Notes: a model not told the origin generated them from the letters alone. A stretch of DNA of 64,000 nt from Amphiura filiformis (GCF_039555335.1 NC_092635.1:56022258-56086257), one strand, 5' to 3'. Numbered from the stretch's first letter, positions 33,006 to 44,674 are shown. Translations and numbers: made by a program.

Positions 33006-33085
33006 GGTCACCCACCTTTACACAGCATTTTGTGGGATCTGAGAGCACATCAGACACACCAAATTGCATTCTGAATATGAAGAAT
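33006..33085 (+). repeat. TTTTGTGGGACCTGAGAGCA family, single arm
   Basis: TTTGTGGGATCTGAGAGCAC then ATCAGACACACCAAATTGCATTC matches one arm of the palindromic MITE at 45252-45462 and the copy at 52262-52370. Confidence 0.75.
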
Positions 33086-33185
33086 GTTTTCCTAGGAATA
33101 CACGATTTTGGAGGCCAAAAACGCACCTAAATTTCCAAAAAACATAAAAACATGTGATTTCCCACCAAAAATGCAAAATCTGAAA

Positions 33186-33530
33186 ATTCACAGATTTGGA
33201 GAGACCTTGAACCTTTGCCAAATGCCAATCATTCATCATGACTGATTGAAAAGAAATTGGGGAAAAAAAATCACCAAAAAATTACAATTTTGTATCCAAA
33301 AGGGGGCGGATTTGTAACTTGTGTTCACAGCATAATCTATTAAAGATCTAAAAATGCAGTTGGTATATATCTTAAAATAGAATTTGAAGTGAACACAAGT
33401 TACAAATCTGCCCCATTTGGATACAAAATTGTAATTTTTTGGTGGTTTTGTTCCATTTTTTTTAATCAACCAAAAATGATTGCAGTACTTCACTCTAGGT
33501 CTAAGAGCTCTCCAAATCTGTGGGAAAAAA
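33186..33530. mobile_element. Foldback element with long arms
   Basis: The core arms CACCAAAAAATTACAATTTT-GTATCCAAA and the inverse at 33420-33444 are nearly perfect. They extend through GGATTTGTAACTTGTGTTCA inward and a diverged CACAGATTTGGAGAG / CTCTCCAAATCTGTG pair outward. Confidence 0.65.
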
Positions 33531-33591
33531 AATAAGAACAATTTTTTTAAGATTTTTCCCCAAATGTCAAAATTAAAACTGACAGTAAAAA

Positions 33592-34180
33592 CTAAAATTT
33601 TATTGAAAAAAAAATATGCTTCTATTTCTTATGGAAATATTACAATAAATGGCTTCAATGTTCTATTGTATTCATGGTGTGAATGTGGAAAATTATCAAA
33701 AAGTTCCCTTGTTTGTTACATCATATATTTATAACTGTATAAAAGAAAAATGTACAGTTTTCCCAGGAAGAAACCTTGATGAAACACCAATTAAATCTAA
33801 TTGTCATTATCCACAGGACACTATTAAAGATTTTTCCCCATATGTCAAAAAACACACTTGGAACTCAAATGTGAATTGCGCCACAAATAACCAAGAAGTA
33901 TTGCCTAGCATCTGTTTGGGCCGAAATTAAAAGAGGACATATCTATCAGTGAAAACTAAAATTTTATGGGGAAAAATACAATTCTATTTCATTAAAATAA
34001 ATGACTTCAATGTTCCGTTGTATTCATGGTGTAAATGTGGAAAATTATCAAAAAGTAAAGTTCCCTTGTTTGTTACATCATATATTTATAACAGTATAAA
34101 AGAAAGATGTACAGTTTTCCCAGGAAGAAACCTGGATGAAATGCCAATTAAATCTAATTGTCATTATCCACAGCAGGATA
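33592..34180 (+). repeat. Tandem 363-bp duplication with a shared reading frame
   Basis: The segment 33592-33830 recurs at 33955-34180 (offset about 363). Both copies keep an open + frame over CTVFPGRNLDE and PIKSNCHYPQ (frames 33649-33930 and 33949-34197). Differences include one silent and several conservative changes. I do not recognise a protein. It could be a decayed transposon coding piece or chance. Confidence 0.6.
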
Positions 34181-34199
34181 CCGTTTCCCAACATTAATT

Positions 34200-36488
34200 C
34201 ACTCTTATCATCTAGATTAAGAATCATAATGAAGCAACCATTATTATTACTAGTGTGCATTTACCTTGGAAACAAAGACCCAACCATCTTGGTTTTCACC
34301 CAGTAATTGCATTATGCCAAATGCTAATTATCACAGTATGAATGCTACCACCAGTTCTGTCTGCCCATTGGTTTTTGATCACTCAACCCTTAAGAAAATT
34401 ACATAAAATAAATATTTCTAATTATTTTGCATAATCAGTAACCTTATTTGATAGAATAATTATGATAAACACCTGAAGCTGTTAGGAGGTGAATAGTTGG
34501 TGCATCCGTATTAGCATATTAATCAGCTTGCAAGGTACCGTGGGTAATATGTGACCTATATGATGTAGTAGTCGTGCAGTGTGGGTTTCCCTGTGTGTGT
34601 GTGATATTGAGTTATCCATCCATCCATGTGTATTGGCTAGCTGCTGCTCACTGCCATATGTGTGTGTATGACTAGTGTGAATGGTTGGAATAATACATAT
34701 GCCACAGCATAAGCCACAGGCTACGCATGCTGTATGCTCGAGACTCAATTATAACCGGCCCATCTGATAAACCCAAGTGTCATTTAGATTTGGCATACAT
34801 GCATAGATAGCCTACATAGATCTGAGATTACATGTAAGAAAGAGAAAGGATATACATACACATTGCTACCTTGAAGAATACATTGGAAAACGATATTGGA
34901 GTGGATATATATAAATCAGGCTGAACGGACTGACAGGGATACGTAAGAAAAAACAAGGAATACTTGAAGGGCTAGCCTCTACATGTCTGCTGTTCGATAT
35001 AGCCACTAGTCTACTTGTGGTAGTACTGGCTTTAATAGTGTCAAGATCTGTCTACACGCCTTCCGTGATGATGTTAATGTGATTTAATCACTGTGCCTTT
35101 AAGTTGTTGATTTTGGAATATCATGAACGGTGAGGAGCGGATTCTGTTTACACATATGTTATTCATTCGATGTTGCTTGTTTGTTTGTTTATGCTGCTTG
35201 TGGAGCAAGTTTCCATAATTGGAACAAGAAATTGTGAATTAATTGGAAGAGCAATACATCTTTCCTGATTGTGTTGATTGTACTGTTAATAATTAATTGC
35301 TAGGGAGTTTCAAGTTCAGCGTGCAGGTGGGATATGATTTCTGCATGTGAGTACATCCACGTGATGCACTCTGACTAGGGATCTTGTCAAATATTAAATG
35401 ACTTTATTTTAATTTTTGTCAATTTAAATCTGCAGTCAACAGATTTGTTGTTACATGTAAACAGCGTTGGCTATATAGCCGGTATCACAGAGCAAAATGC
35501 TACTCAATTTTGGAAATGTGTAGCAATTTTATGCCATAGACTTATACTTTTACAGTGAAGTGTGCAAATTGTAACAAATATCAAGTAGTACAAGCTGATA
35601 ATGATACGCATAAAAAATGTCTTACGTCCAACGCTACATGTAAAAGCTTATTTATAACAATATATATGTATTTTATTTCAAAATGGATCAAATTTTAAGT
35701 ATCATAGTTCTGAGTTTGTCAGTGCTGGCATCGAATTTCCAACACAAATTCGTCTCATTTTTGACAGGGATTTATATTAACGGTCCATAGCATGCAGGCT
35801 TACTAAATGAACAGTCTCAAGGATCCTCCATTCAACATGTTAAACAGACCAGCAGTATCATTAGTAATTCAGTTTATTGTAAACGATGCACTTAAGAAAG
35901 GGCTGCCATTTCCGCTATTGTCCGATTATGTAGTCAGATATTGAAGTACTGAAAGCACTCAATGGTCCGTGACAATGGGCTATTCCAGATATTAATGGCA
36001 CCTACCTACCCTAAAGAAAACATGGGAAAATCAAATTTTCCCATGTCTTCTTTTTATTATAGGGGTAATCGTCCCTAGCAATTGCGAGCATCAACACAAT
36101 TACACCCCCTTACACTTTTTAACATAAGAGTCAGTGATCATTATAATAATTTGTTAGAATCCAACTGAATATTGATAGCTGATTGATCATTGATTATTGG
36201 TTATCGACTATCGATCACTAAGACTGTGATCATGAACTCCTTAAGCAGGATACTCTATGTACTGCTGGGCTGGCTATGTTTGTTTTTACCTTAGCCAAAT
36301 GGCATTTGGTTCATTTTATTTTATTTTATTTGTCTTAAGTATAAATTTTGAGGTCTGATGTGTCAAATCTGTCTTCTTTAGGGGTAGGGTCAAAAATGTC
36401 TGAAAGTGCCCAATTCCTGTTGGTTGGAAATAATTGCAGTTGGGTAGATGTGGGACTGGATACTAGTTGACAATGACAGGATCTGGTA
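34200..36488. other. Intronic sequence, nothing recognised
   Basis: No gene or bounded element in about 2.3 kb. A small hairpin AAAACATGGGAAAAT / ATTTTCCCATGTCTT lies at about 36017-36052. Confidence 0.4.
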
Positions 36489-36852
36489 TTAAGGTGGTAC
36501 TACACCCCTGGCCAATTTTGTGCCTATTTTTGCATTTTTCTCAAAAATTATAGCGTATTAGTGACAAGTATTTAAAGATAAGTATATTATAGGGGCAAGG
36601 ACTACAACTACTGCATTCAAAATTCAGCAACTCAAGTTAAGTAGTTATTGATTTAGTGATCAAATATTGGTTTTCCCTCATTTTTGACTGTAACTCCACA
36701 ACTGTTGTCTGTGCTGAAATAAAATTTCCAGTGCAGTAGTGCAGTCCTTGCCCCTATAATATGTATATCTTACTTGTCACCAATGCACAATAATTTTTGA
36801 GAAAAATGCAAAAATAGGCACAAAATTGATCAGGGGTGTAGTACCCCCTTAA
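36489..36852. mobile_element. GTACTACACCCC MITE, copy B
   Basis: It starts TTAAGGTGGTACTACACCCC and ends GGGGTGTAGTACCCCCTTAA, with TTAA at both termini. Inner arms TTTTTGCATTTTTCTCA are inverted. 364 bp; same family as copies at 19982 and 45571. Confidence 0.88.
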
Positions 36853-36968
36853 TTGTAAAATATGACTAGCTCTACAGTATATAATATTGGCTGTACTCGA
36901 ACCAGTAATCACTTATCAGAATGCTATTCCTGATCGAGCTTTTTGACCATGGCAATCTTTAAAAATAA

Positions 36969-37044
36969 CCTGAGAACTGCTAAAACCCATTGACCACTCC
37001 CCCCTTACGGATGGAGGGGTCACTGGGTTTTAGCGTTTCTCAGG
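36969..37044. repeat. 76-bp hairpin
   Basis: CCTGAGAACTGCTAAAACCC..TGACCACTCCCCC pairs with GGAGGGGTCACTGGGTTTTA..TTTCTCAGG around a short loop. Probably a tiny foldback MITE. Confidence 0.65.
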
Positions 37045-37229
37045 GTATAGCATGTTTTAATACTAGGGCTGTTTGTGAGATAAAAATAAGATGGCTGATA
37101 GATAACAACATGGAGGCATATGAAAGTTATTGGATAAATATATAGGTCAGAAGATATTTGATATATTGATATTGAGCCATGGAGATAGCTCCATCATTTA
37201 GTATACTCAGGTCAGTGCACAGTTAGGTC

Positions 37230-37400
37230 ATAATAGAGAGCTTGCGAAATGACGTTACGTTAACTTTAACTTTAACTTCTAGAGGATTATAGAGGATTAT
37301 GTATTCAAACCCATCTTGGTTTTAAATACATAATCCTCTATAATCCTCTAGAAGTTAAAGTTAAAGTTAACGTAACGTCATTTCGCAAGCTCTCTATTAT
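37230..37400. mobile_element. Near-perfect palindromic foldback element
   Basis: The arms (about 80 bp) TAATAGAGAGCTTGCGAAAT..GACGTTACGTTAACTTTAAC..TCTAGAGGATTATAGAGGAT are repeated in exact inverse order around a loop of about 15 bp (CCCATCTTGG region). The arms show essentially no mismatches outside the loop, so it is young or recently gene-converted. Confidence 0.85.
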
Positions 37401-37427
37401 TAACCATGTTTTAAACCTATACACTTT

Positions 37428-37620
37428 GATCCACACAACATGCTCATCTATCAGGGGCACAGTTCTTAAACCCCAATACATTTGTACATTCATTGAATGA
37501 CCTTTGAAAATGTGGGTACAAAAACTCATACTCTGCAACTTGAGGTCAAATTTTGCACTATGATTATGTAATTAAGGTTACTGGACTATGCAATTGGGAT
37601 GAGGCTATTGTGGTCCATAG
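37428..37620. repeat. Dispersed repeat, copy 1 of 2
   Basis: CATTTGTACATTCATTGAAT..GACCTTTGAAAAT..GGGTACAAAAACTCATACTC and TGGGATGAGGC recur at 46112-46305 in the same orientation. Family unknown. Confidence 0.8.
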
Positions 37621-37704
37621 CGATATCAGGAGGATGAGAGTTCATAAGGGCAATGTCAGGACCCCAGGTCACAGTGCACGGGTAGGAGAGTGACGATGAC
37701 CATA

Positions 37705-37957
37705 TGTGACCCCTCTGCACAACTGAGCCCGGATGTTGCCAGCGCCACTATTGAGATATGCTCCATCGAACTTAACAATAAACAATAGGAAACAAAGGAT
37801 TTATTGACTGTTTTATTGATTTTTTACTACTTAAATGTCAAGTACTATAGACATGATAAACATCATTTTAAAGCTAATTTCAAGCAGAATATTTTGGTTG
37901 AATATCTCAAAAATGATGATTGGCGACTTCAGGGCTCAGTTGTGCCGAGGGGTCACA
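37705..37957. mobile_element. 253-bp TA-flanked MITE
   Basis: The ends are TGTGACCCCTCTGCACAACT-GAGCCC and the inverse GGGCTCAGTTGTGCCGAGGG-GTCACA, flanked by TA (37703-37704, 37958-37959). No frame. Confidence 0.8.
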
Positions 37958-37977
37958 TATTATTTACTATTTGCCGG

Positions 37978-38030
37978 AAGCCCTAACCCTAGCCCTAATC
38001 GTAATCCTAACCCTTACCTGGCCTAACCCA
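37978..38030. repeat. Degenerate CCCTAA-like (telomere-type) repeats
   Basis: AGCCCTAACCCTAGCCCTAA..CGTAATCCTAACCCTTACC: about six imperfect CCCTAA units, the complement of TTAGGG. An interstitial telomere-like tract or chance simple repeat. Confidence 0.5.
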
Positions 38031-38166
38031 AACCTGTTCTGGCAAATACGATCATCTCTCTACTGGTAGAGACAGTATACCTCCATGGCCATTTTGTTAT
38101 GACAGTCTGCAGCTAGCATGGAAACATCTCTGATCATGGTTAGAAATATACGTATATATCTTGCAT

Positions 38167-38270
38167 ATCGTCACCCTACTACAATAATTACTCAATTACC
38201 ATATTTTGTACTTTGTTCTCAAAATTACAACAAATGAATTTGGCAATTATCGTAGCAGGGTGATGATATG
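38167..38270. mobile_element. About 100-bp foldback element
   Basis: CATATCGTCACCCTACTAC and its inverse (GTAGCAGGGTGATGATATG), with inner CAATTACC..AATTTGGCAATTATCGTAG. Short. Confidence 0.5.
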
Positions 38271-38628
38271 ATAATCGCTAATCAGCTGTGTGTTAAAACC
38301 GATTTACTGAATCTGACTTTCTGTGCCTTTTTGTCAGTTGTCACTCACCTTTCCCGAATAGTAATAGAAGTTCATCGTCTGTGTGTCATGATTTTGATAG
38401 TCGTTGCATGTGTCAGAGAATATTGTTGCCATCAGACTCAGAGCATGGCTGGTATACAACACTAGTCATGTCTAGCTCTACAGCTGGAGTTTGTGATGAT
38501 TTCGAAGTGACGTGTTGGATGAACTTCAAATCATTTCAAGATGTAATGAACAGTGACTAATAATAATATTGCCAGACTGCAGAATTCTGATCCAGTATGT
38601 GCTGGTGCATTAGGGCTACAGTATTATC

Positions 38629-38811
38629 CAGAGGTGTAAGTCTTCCGGAAATTCGTGGCCCAAAAAAAAAAATTTTTTTTTTTGAGGGGGGTGATACCCT
38701 GCAGCCTAATCCCCGGACAAGCTCCCGTGCCCTTCCGGAAATTTGGCGAGGTACTCTCCTTTGGCTCGCATGTTTTTCAGGGAGTGGATCATTACCTCAC
38801 TTACACCTCTG
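38629..38811. mobile_element. 183-bp hAT-like MITE
   Basis: The ends are CAGAGGTGTAAGT and ACTTACACCTCTG, with ATTATC on both sides (38623-38628 and 38812-38817). CTTCCGGAAATT is repeated inside. Confidence 0.75.
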
Positions 38812-38858
38812 ATTATCAGGGGGGAAGTACCAAAAGTATGGACTACCCTACATGTATG

Positions 38859-39135
38859 CAGGGCAGGAGTAGCATTAAGGCCCGAAAGTCGGGGGTTGTT
38901 TTCCCGTGTTTTTCACTCCAGAGCTTGCAGAAAATCCAAATATATGGGGTGAAAATTAAATCTTGGGGGTGAAAAATATTTTGCAGTGTAGTCAGGGGTA
39001 GGAGTATGGTCCAAAAGTAGAGGGTCAGAATTCACCCCCGAGCTTGCACATATTCCCAATATAGAGAGTGAAAAATTAATATTTTTTAAATTTAGGGGGT
39101 CATTCACCCCCGATCAGGGGTTAACGCTACCCCTG
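38859..39135. mobile_element. 277-bp hAT-like MITE with perfect 8-bp duplication
   Basis: The ends are CAGGGCAGGAGTAGCATTAA and TTAACGCTACCCCTG, flanked by the perfect 8-bp repeat CATGTATG (38851-38858, 39136-39143). The inside has paired GGGGGTGAAAAAT / GTGAAAAATTAAT motifs. It lies 48 bp from the previous hAT-like MITE. Confidence 0.85.
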
Positions 39136-39143
39136 CATGTATG

Positions 39144-40788
39144 GGGCATTGTTATAAACATTTTTTCTTCTCATCAGAACGCCTGGAGTGATACAACTCA
39201 AATTTGGAAACATTGTTGTAATGTTTGGCCTCAATGTAATTTACGATAGAAAACGGAACGTGAAAAAAATCGGGCCACGCCCCTTTCAAAGGCCTAGAGA
39301 AGTTAGCATGTTTACAATGTTGATTGAATTGAAATTACTAGTATTTTTACTAGTAATTGAAAATAAAAATCCCCACATGATTTAGTTATTTAATATTTAA
39401 TATTTACAATAGCTGAAACCTACCAAAACAACATGTGCACTATACGTACATGTAATTCAACCTGCTTCCATTATCACCATGCTTTGTTAAAGTCACCCAC
39501 CTTATAAAATGAGAACAGTGTCGGAGATGATGTATTTGTGCAGGCAAATTTGATATTTCTACATTTTAGACCCTTTTCAGTATGACCAATTTGCTACTTT
39601 ACTTTACCATGGTAGATCACATTCAGACTTTTATTATAGACATATATGTAGCAAAATCCACATCCTAAAAACACGCTTTCTGATCAAAACTATAGTAAAG
39701 AATTAGTAAATTATCAGTGTTTCTTCTGGCTAAAATTTCAAGAACAGAAATTTCACGACTCGGACGTTATTTTACTCAATCAGGTTTAGTTACCAAACAG
39801 TAGGTATGTTTTGACTTAATACTTGCAGACCCATGTGGCCTATTGACTGGCACATGTTGGATATCTGATATGCATAGGTGTACAAAAGGTGAACAAGGCC
39901 TAGTCCCAAGGAAGTTTTAAATGCATAGTTTTGTTATATAAATAGGTGTGTAGGCAGATTTACTGGATTTTAAATGTAAAGAACTCATCACTTAATTTAG
40001 TGTACAATAATGTTTGTTCATTGAAAGTTATAACATTGCTTTTTCTTGATCTCTCATGTGAATTTGGCGAGATTTGGATCAAAACTGACGGAGCATTTTA
40101 CACACACATAAGTAACCACATACAACATTGGCCAAATTATAGCCCATGTTGGAGGCATCCGAATCAACGCCTTGTGTCAAAATCTACAACGTTTCTAAAA
40201 TTCTATAATTAGACAAAAAGAAATGTCGCCAAAATGGTCCACTTTTTGTGACCAAAATATCAATAGGGTTTAGTTTCAGCCTTCTAAGCCAAGTCGACTT
40301 ATTGTCACAAAATGTTCCACTTTTTGCGACAGAAAATCTACATGGCTGACACAAGGTTCAAACTAAATGATATTTCCTACTTTGTTTTTGCAAAATATTT
40401 ACCTTTTTAATTGATACATAAAATTCATCCGCTTCCTTTAAAATCAAGTTGCTTTAAGAGTTCGCTAAAACCTGGCACGTTTGCTGCCCTGAAGATACTT
40501 GAATGCCTGGCCTGACCTCCGAAGATTTTCAACGCCCTTAAATGTTCAAGATGACAACATGCTGGTGGAAAAAATGTCATGCTATTTACGTATCAGTACT
40601 ATCACTGATGAGCCAAGATGGTCTCATTCCCTGGGGCATAGTCCAACAAAACCTCCATTCAGCAATCATAGCTTAGACTTTGACCTCTAATTGTGAGTAT
40701 GATTTTTTGTTCCCAGTACTTTCAAAGGTTAGTGTATGGATGTTCAAACATATTGAGGTTAAAGAACTACATGAACATGTTCTTCTGC
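39144..40788. other. Intronic sequence, few features
   Basis: No gene. A small ATTACTAGTA / TACTAGTAAT hairpin lies at about 39334-39358. Two diverged ATG(G/T)TCCACTTTTTG(T/C)GAC motifs occur near 40240 and 40310. Confidence 0.4.
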
Positions 40789-40797
40789 ACAGCAGCT

Positions 40798-41067
40798 AAA
40801 AGGAGTATCCCAGCAAGCATTGCAGTATAGCTGCGTGCTCCATAGCAAATGTATACAAAATATAAACAAGAACCGCTTAGATATTGAGAGCTATGGATAG
40901 TTTCACAATACTTAGGGGTCATATTTTTGCAAACAAAAGTCTTAACCTCCCCTGATTTAGCCAGTTATTGAAAGTTGAAGTGAGGGATTTTGTGTACATT
41001 TTCTATGGCACATCAGTTCTATTATGGTACCGCAAAGCATAATGGGATACTCCCTTCAGCTGCTGTG
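40798..41067. mobile_element. 270-bp MITE with 9-bp target duplication (Mutator-like)
   Basis: The ends are CACAGCAGCTAAAAGGAGTA-TCCCA and the inverse TGGGATACTCCCTTCAGCTG-CTGTG. They are flanked by the perfect 9-bp repeat GTTCTTCTG (40789-40797, 41068-41076). A 9-bp duplication points to the Mutator superfamily. Confidence 0.8.
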
Positions 41068-41076
41068 GTTCTTCTG

Positions 41077-41823
41077 ACTTCCTAAAGACCGGGGGTATTC
41101 AAGTTTGGTTTGGGTATGGGTGTGCCGCTGAGAATTTGAAAGTGGACCCATCAATATACTAATTCAAGAAATTAGGACCCATCGATATACCAAAATTTCC
41201 GGCCAAATTTAACACAAATTGTCTTAATTTTCAAATTTTTTGGCCACAGTAAGGCAAAATTGGGCTATTTTCAAAAGAAAATTGAGAACATTTTGAAAAA
41301 AGGACTCATCCATGTACCAAAATTGGGGGAAAAAAAGGGTCATCATTGATATACCAGAAGGCCGAAAATGCTACCCATGTTTGCAGCACGTCCCTGTACA
41401 TGTATATGGTCATATATTGGTCATTTGTACTGAGCACCCCCTTCCTCCGTGCCTAAAGATTTCTATGCTTTAAAATGTTCAAGTTTATAAAAAGAAGGAT
41501 GGTTTAACTGCCATGAAGGATAAAGTACCAGTAGTATAATTATTCATTAACTCGATACTGACGACAGAATTACTCGCTGGATGTCTGTAAAATATGATGA
41601 GAATCAGTGTATGCATGGTATGACTCATAGATAATGGCAGTGAGGAATGAATGAATGCGATACACATTGTGAAGAAATGATTAATCTTAACGGATATATT
41701 GAAGGGTTGCATTTGTAAAAAAAAAATTATGAGATGATGTTTAATGAGTATATGAATAACAACTAGGGGAGATGTGATACAGTAATCTGGGTCTTATTAT
41801 GGAGTATTTACCACAAAATGAAT
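41077..41823. other. Intronic sequence, nothing bounded
   Basis: GGACCCATC(A/G)ATATAC(C/T) motifs recur at about 41154, 41177 and 41283-41355. No gene. Confidence 0.4.
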
Positions 41824-41825
41824 AA

Positions 41826-42072
41826 GGTCTAAAAAATTGTTTGATTGGCGTAACATAAAGAAAAAATTGTGGTCGGTCGGTGGGCAATTAATTTTTTTTT
41901 ACATTTCAATTTTCATGCTGTTAATTACATTTTTCTTTCTTTTTTTTCAATTTTAAGGTTTTTTGTTTTTTTCTAATTAATTTTTTTGCAAAAAAATAAG
42001 AAAAAAAGTCTAGGGTCAGGACTATTTTTAGGGTCGGTCGGGTTACGCCAATCAAACAATTTTTTTTAGGCC
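41826..42072. mobile_element. GGTCGGTCGG-type MITE, copy 1
   Basis: The ends are GGTCTAAAAAATTGTTTGAT-TGGCGTAAC and the inverse GTTACGCCAATCAAACAATT-TTTTTTAGGCC. The inside has a GGTCGGTCGG motif near each arm. Related to the element at 52543-52923. Confidence 0.75.
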
Positions 42073-42094
42073 TTCACTGTTGGTAACCCACGCT

Positions 42095-42495
42095 TTAGAA
42101 AGGGTGGGTTTGAAGGGTCCACAAAATGCTTAAAAGGGTGTGTTTGAAAAATGTCTGGTTAAAATGCATGTCCAAATATAAAGCGTGGTCACTAATAAAA
42201 AGGGTGGGTTTAGAAGTCAACAATTGCAATCTCAAAAGTGTAGTGTTTCAATTTCCAATTGAATGACACTAAATGAAACACACAAAAATATTGAAATCCC
42301 ATTCTGTAGTGTTTGGTCATCTAAAACTTCAATATGTAATTCTCTTTGGATGAAAATCTGCACCTCCTGGACCACCATTTCACCACTTATCTATGATCAG
42401 TAACCACGCTTAGAAAAAGGGTGGGTTTCAGAGTTTTGGTATAAAGGGTATAAAATAAAAAGGGTGGGTTTGAAATAAAAAGGGTGGGTTTGTAT
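42095..42495. repeat. Interspersed AAAGGGTGGGTTTGA motif
   Basis: AAAGGGTG(G/T)GTTTGAA or close variants occur at least six times. Two CCACGCTT(T/A)AGAAA starts (about 42089, 42406) suggest two or more copies of a short repeat unit. Confidence 0.55.
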
Positions 42496-42779
42496 CACCA
42501 CTGCCAACTATGGTACCACATTGCAGTGGCATTATGGGGAATGTTTGGACCTAGTACGTATTTTCGTATTACTGGATTGAGGAGACTCATGGCTAAACAT
42601 TAGTGCCAAATAAAACAACACTAGATTTTAATTTCAGAAATCCAGAGCTGGGCTGCAGCTGCATGAAATTGATGACAATGTAAATGGATTAATAACAGAT
42701 CTATTTGTTTTTGATGTATTGTTTCAGGGTTTTGTATTTAAGGATCTGGGAGGATCCAGGTGCAGATTGCCAGGGGAGT

Positions 42780-42884
42780 GGGGGATGGGCCCGCCCGCTC
42801 CTCCAAAAAAACAAAGGAGAGAAGAGAAGAGAAAGTTAGAAGAGGAGAAAAAGAGAAGAGGAAAAGAGAAGAGAAAAAGTTAAA
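42780..42884. repeat. Purine-rich (GA/AGAGA) tract
   Basis: About 90 bp nearly all purines on the + strand (AGAGAAGAGAAAG type). Confidence 0.7.
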
Positions 42885-43216
42885 TTGCACGTAATTGATT
42901 AGGCCCATGCCTAAAAAAAGCCACAGTCGGGTTTATCGTAAGTATAATTATAGGGCTGATTATTTGAGGCATTTCTTGAAGGTGGGTCCTTGGCCCAAAA
43001 GCATGTGAAAATTGCTGCAGGCCCGCCGATATACAGGGCATGTTGCATTTTGTCACCAAAAGTCAGTATTATGGACTCAATGTTGACTTCAACATCAATC
43101 CATTGATGTTTCAGTAATTGTGAGTCTTACGTGAACCAGTGTATTAACAACATTGAAAATTTTGCAAATTGAGTTCAGTCCCTTTTTTGTTTTTAAAAGG
43201 CAATGATATAAATAGT

Positions 43217-43566
43217 CGGGCCTTGCCGTTTGAGGCGAGCGATCGCTCTCGCTCGTCGCCCACCGCTCGCCCAAACTCGATTTTAGTGAGCGATTTTCCA
43301 CTCGCCATAGACACTCGCTGCGAATCTCCCAAAATCAGCCATTTCAGTATTTAATCGATTCTGCACCCCCTCCAAGCGTAGAGAGTGAAAAATTTTAGCG
43401 CGCTTCGCACACATTTCAACATAAATAAATAAATACCGTTTTATGACAGAAGCTCTACTTGATTATTTCCTAAATAAGTGATATTTGTGAAAATTCGATC
43501 ACTCGCCTAGAATCATGCTAGCGAGTGATTAACCACTCGCCTTTAAAATCTAAACGGCAAGGCCTG
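43217..43566. mobile_element. 350-bp hAT-like TIR element
   Basis: The ends are CGGGCCTTGCCGTTT and AAACGGCAAGGCCTG, flanked by AATAGT on both sides. Inside are many GCGAGCGA / CTCGC(C/T) motifs, so it is locally G/C-rich. No transposase. Confidence 0.7.
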
Positions 43567-43680
43567 AATAGTGTGAAAATGATGCCCCAAATGGCTTCAA
43601 TTGGTGCCACTGGGAGGATCCCCCATCCTACCACTTTTCAAATTTTATTTTCTAACATTAGTGATTGGCTATAAAACCTT

Positions 43681-44674
43681 GATGCTTCAGATAGCTTAGG
43701 GGAGGGTCTTATTTGAAGCAGCTTATCTTCCTGAGCATTTTGACGCCTTTTAAAAAACAATCGGTTGAAAAATGAGTTGGTGCCGGCCAAAAATGTCATA
43801 CAAGGGGAGGGGGGGTAATTTTGACCTTAATTTTCTAGTTTTAAGGGAATCTTGTGACATTAAAGATTATGTATTGTATATTTTGGTATTTTATGGATGA
43901 ATTTAGGTCCAGTAAGGTCATTTATGCAATTCGTGTCGAAAGAAAATTTTCGGTGTCTTTAAAATTGACGTTTTAGAGTAAAATCAGTCTGTGAGGGCGC
44001 TTTGTCATTTAATGGTCCTTTTCGCGCATATTTTTATTTTTTTGATTCATCATACTCAAGATAATCATCAATTACACACATTCTGAAATTTATAGCCTTT
44101 TATCACATTTGGTGTGGCTGTAGCGCTCATTTTTAATATAGGGGAAACCTGCCCATAGGAACATACAAGGGTCAACGAACTTTTGAATTACATGTAATTC
44201 AATGGAAGCGGCTATTCAAATATTTAAATCGGTACTACGCAAAAACAAAATGAGCTAGAAAGTTAAAACTTGGGGAGATTTTGTTAATTATAAATAGCCT
44301 TCATTTGGTCATAAAAAAGAACAAAATTTTAATAGGGATGTATGCGAAACAGCTTTTAGGCTGAACAGCGCCCTCACATCCTAACTTGGAGCTTCAACGC
44401 AAAATAAAAGATACAATTTTGGCAAAAATTGCATAAATTAGTCCAGTGGTCGCCAAACTATGTAAATTATCATTAAAAACCATCAAACAATATAGAAAAT
44501 TGCCATAATATTCAAAATAGTGTAAAAGAGGGGGGTCAAAAACAAACCACCTTCTACATCGTTTTTTGGCCCGCACCACCTCATTTTTCAACCAATTTTT
44601 TTTTAAAGGTGTCAAAATGCTCAGGAGGATGAGCCGCTTAAAATAAGACCCTCCCCTAAGCTATCTGAAACATC
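43681..44674. mobile_element. About 1-kb TIR element with long arms
   Basis: The left arm GATGCTTCAGATAGCTTAGG-GGAGGGTCTTATTT..CCTGAGCATTTTGACGCCTTT..GTTGAAAAATGAG is inverted at 44560-44674 (about 110 bp, moderate identity). The interior is A/T-rich with no recognisable frame. Confidence 0.75.

Noticed and set aside
34482..34748. Possible short gene around the GT-rich stretch
   Set aside because: The frame is histidine/threonine-rich because of the TGTGTG-type repeat; no motif.
37230..37400. MicroRNA precursor
   Set aside because: The arms are far too long and perfect for a miRNA hairpin; foldback element fits better.
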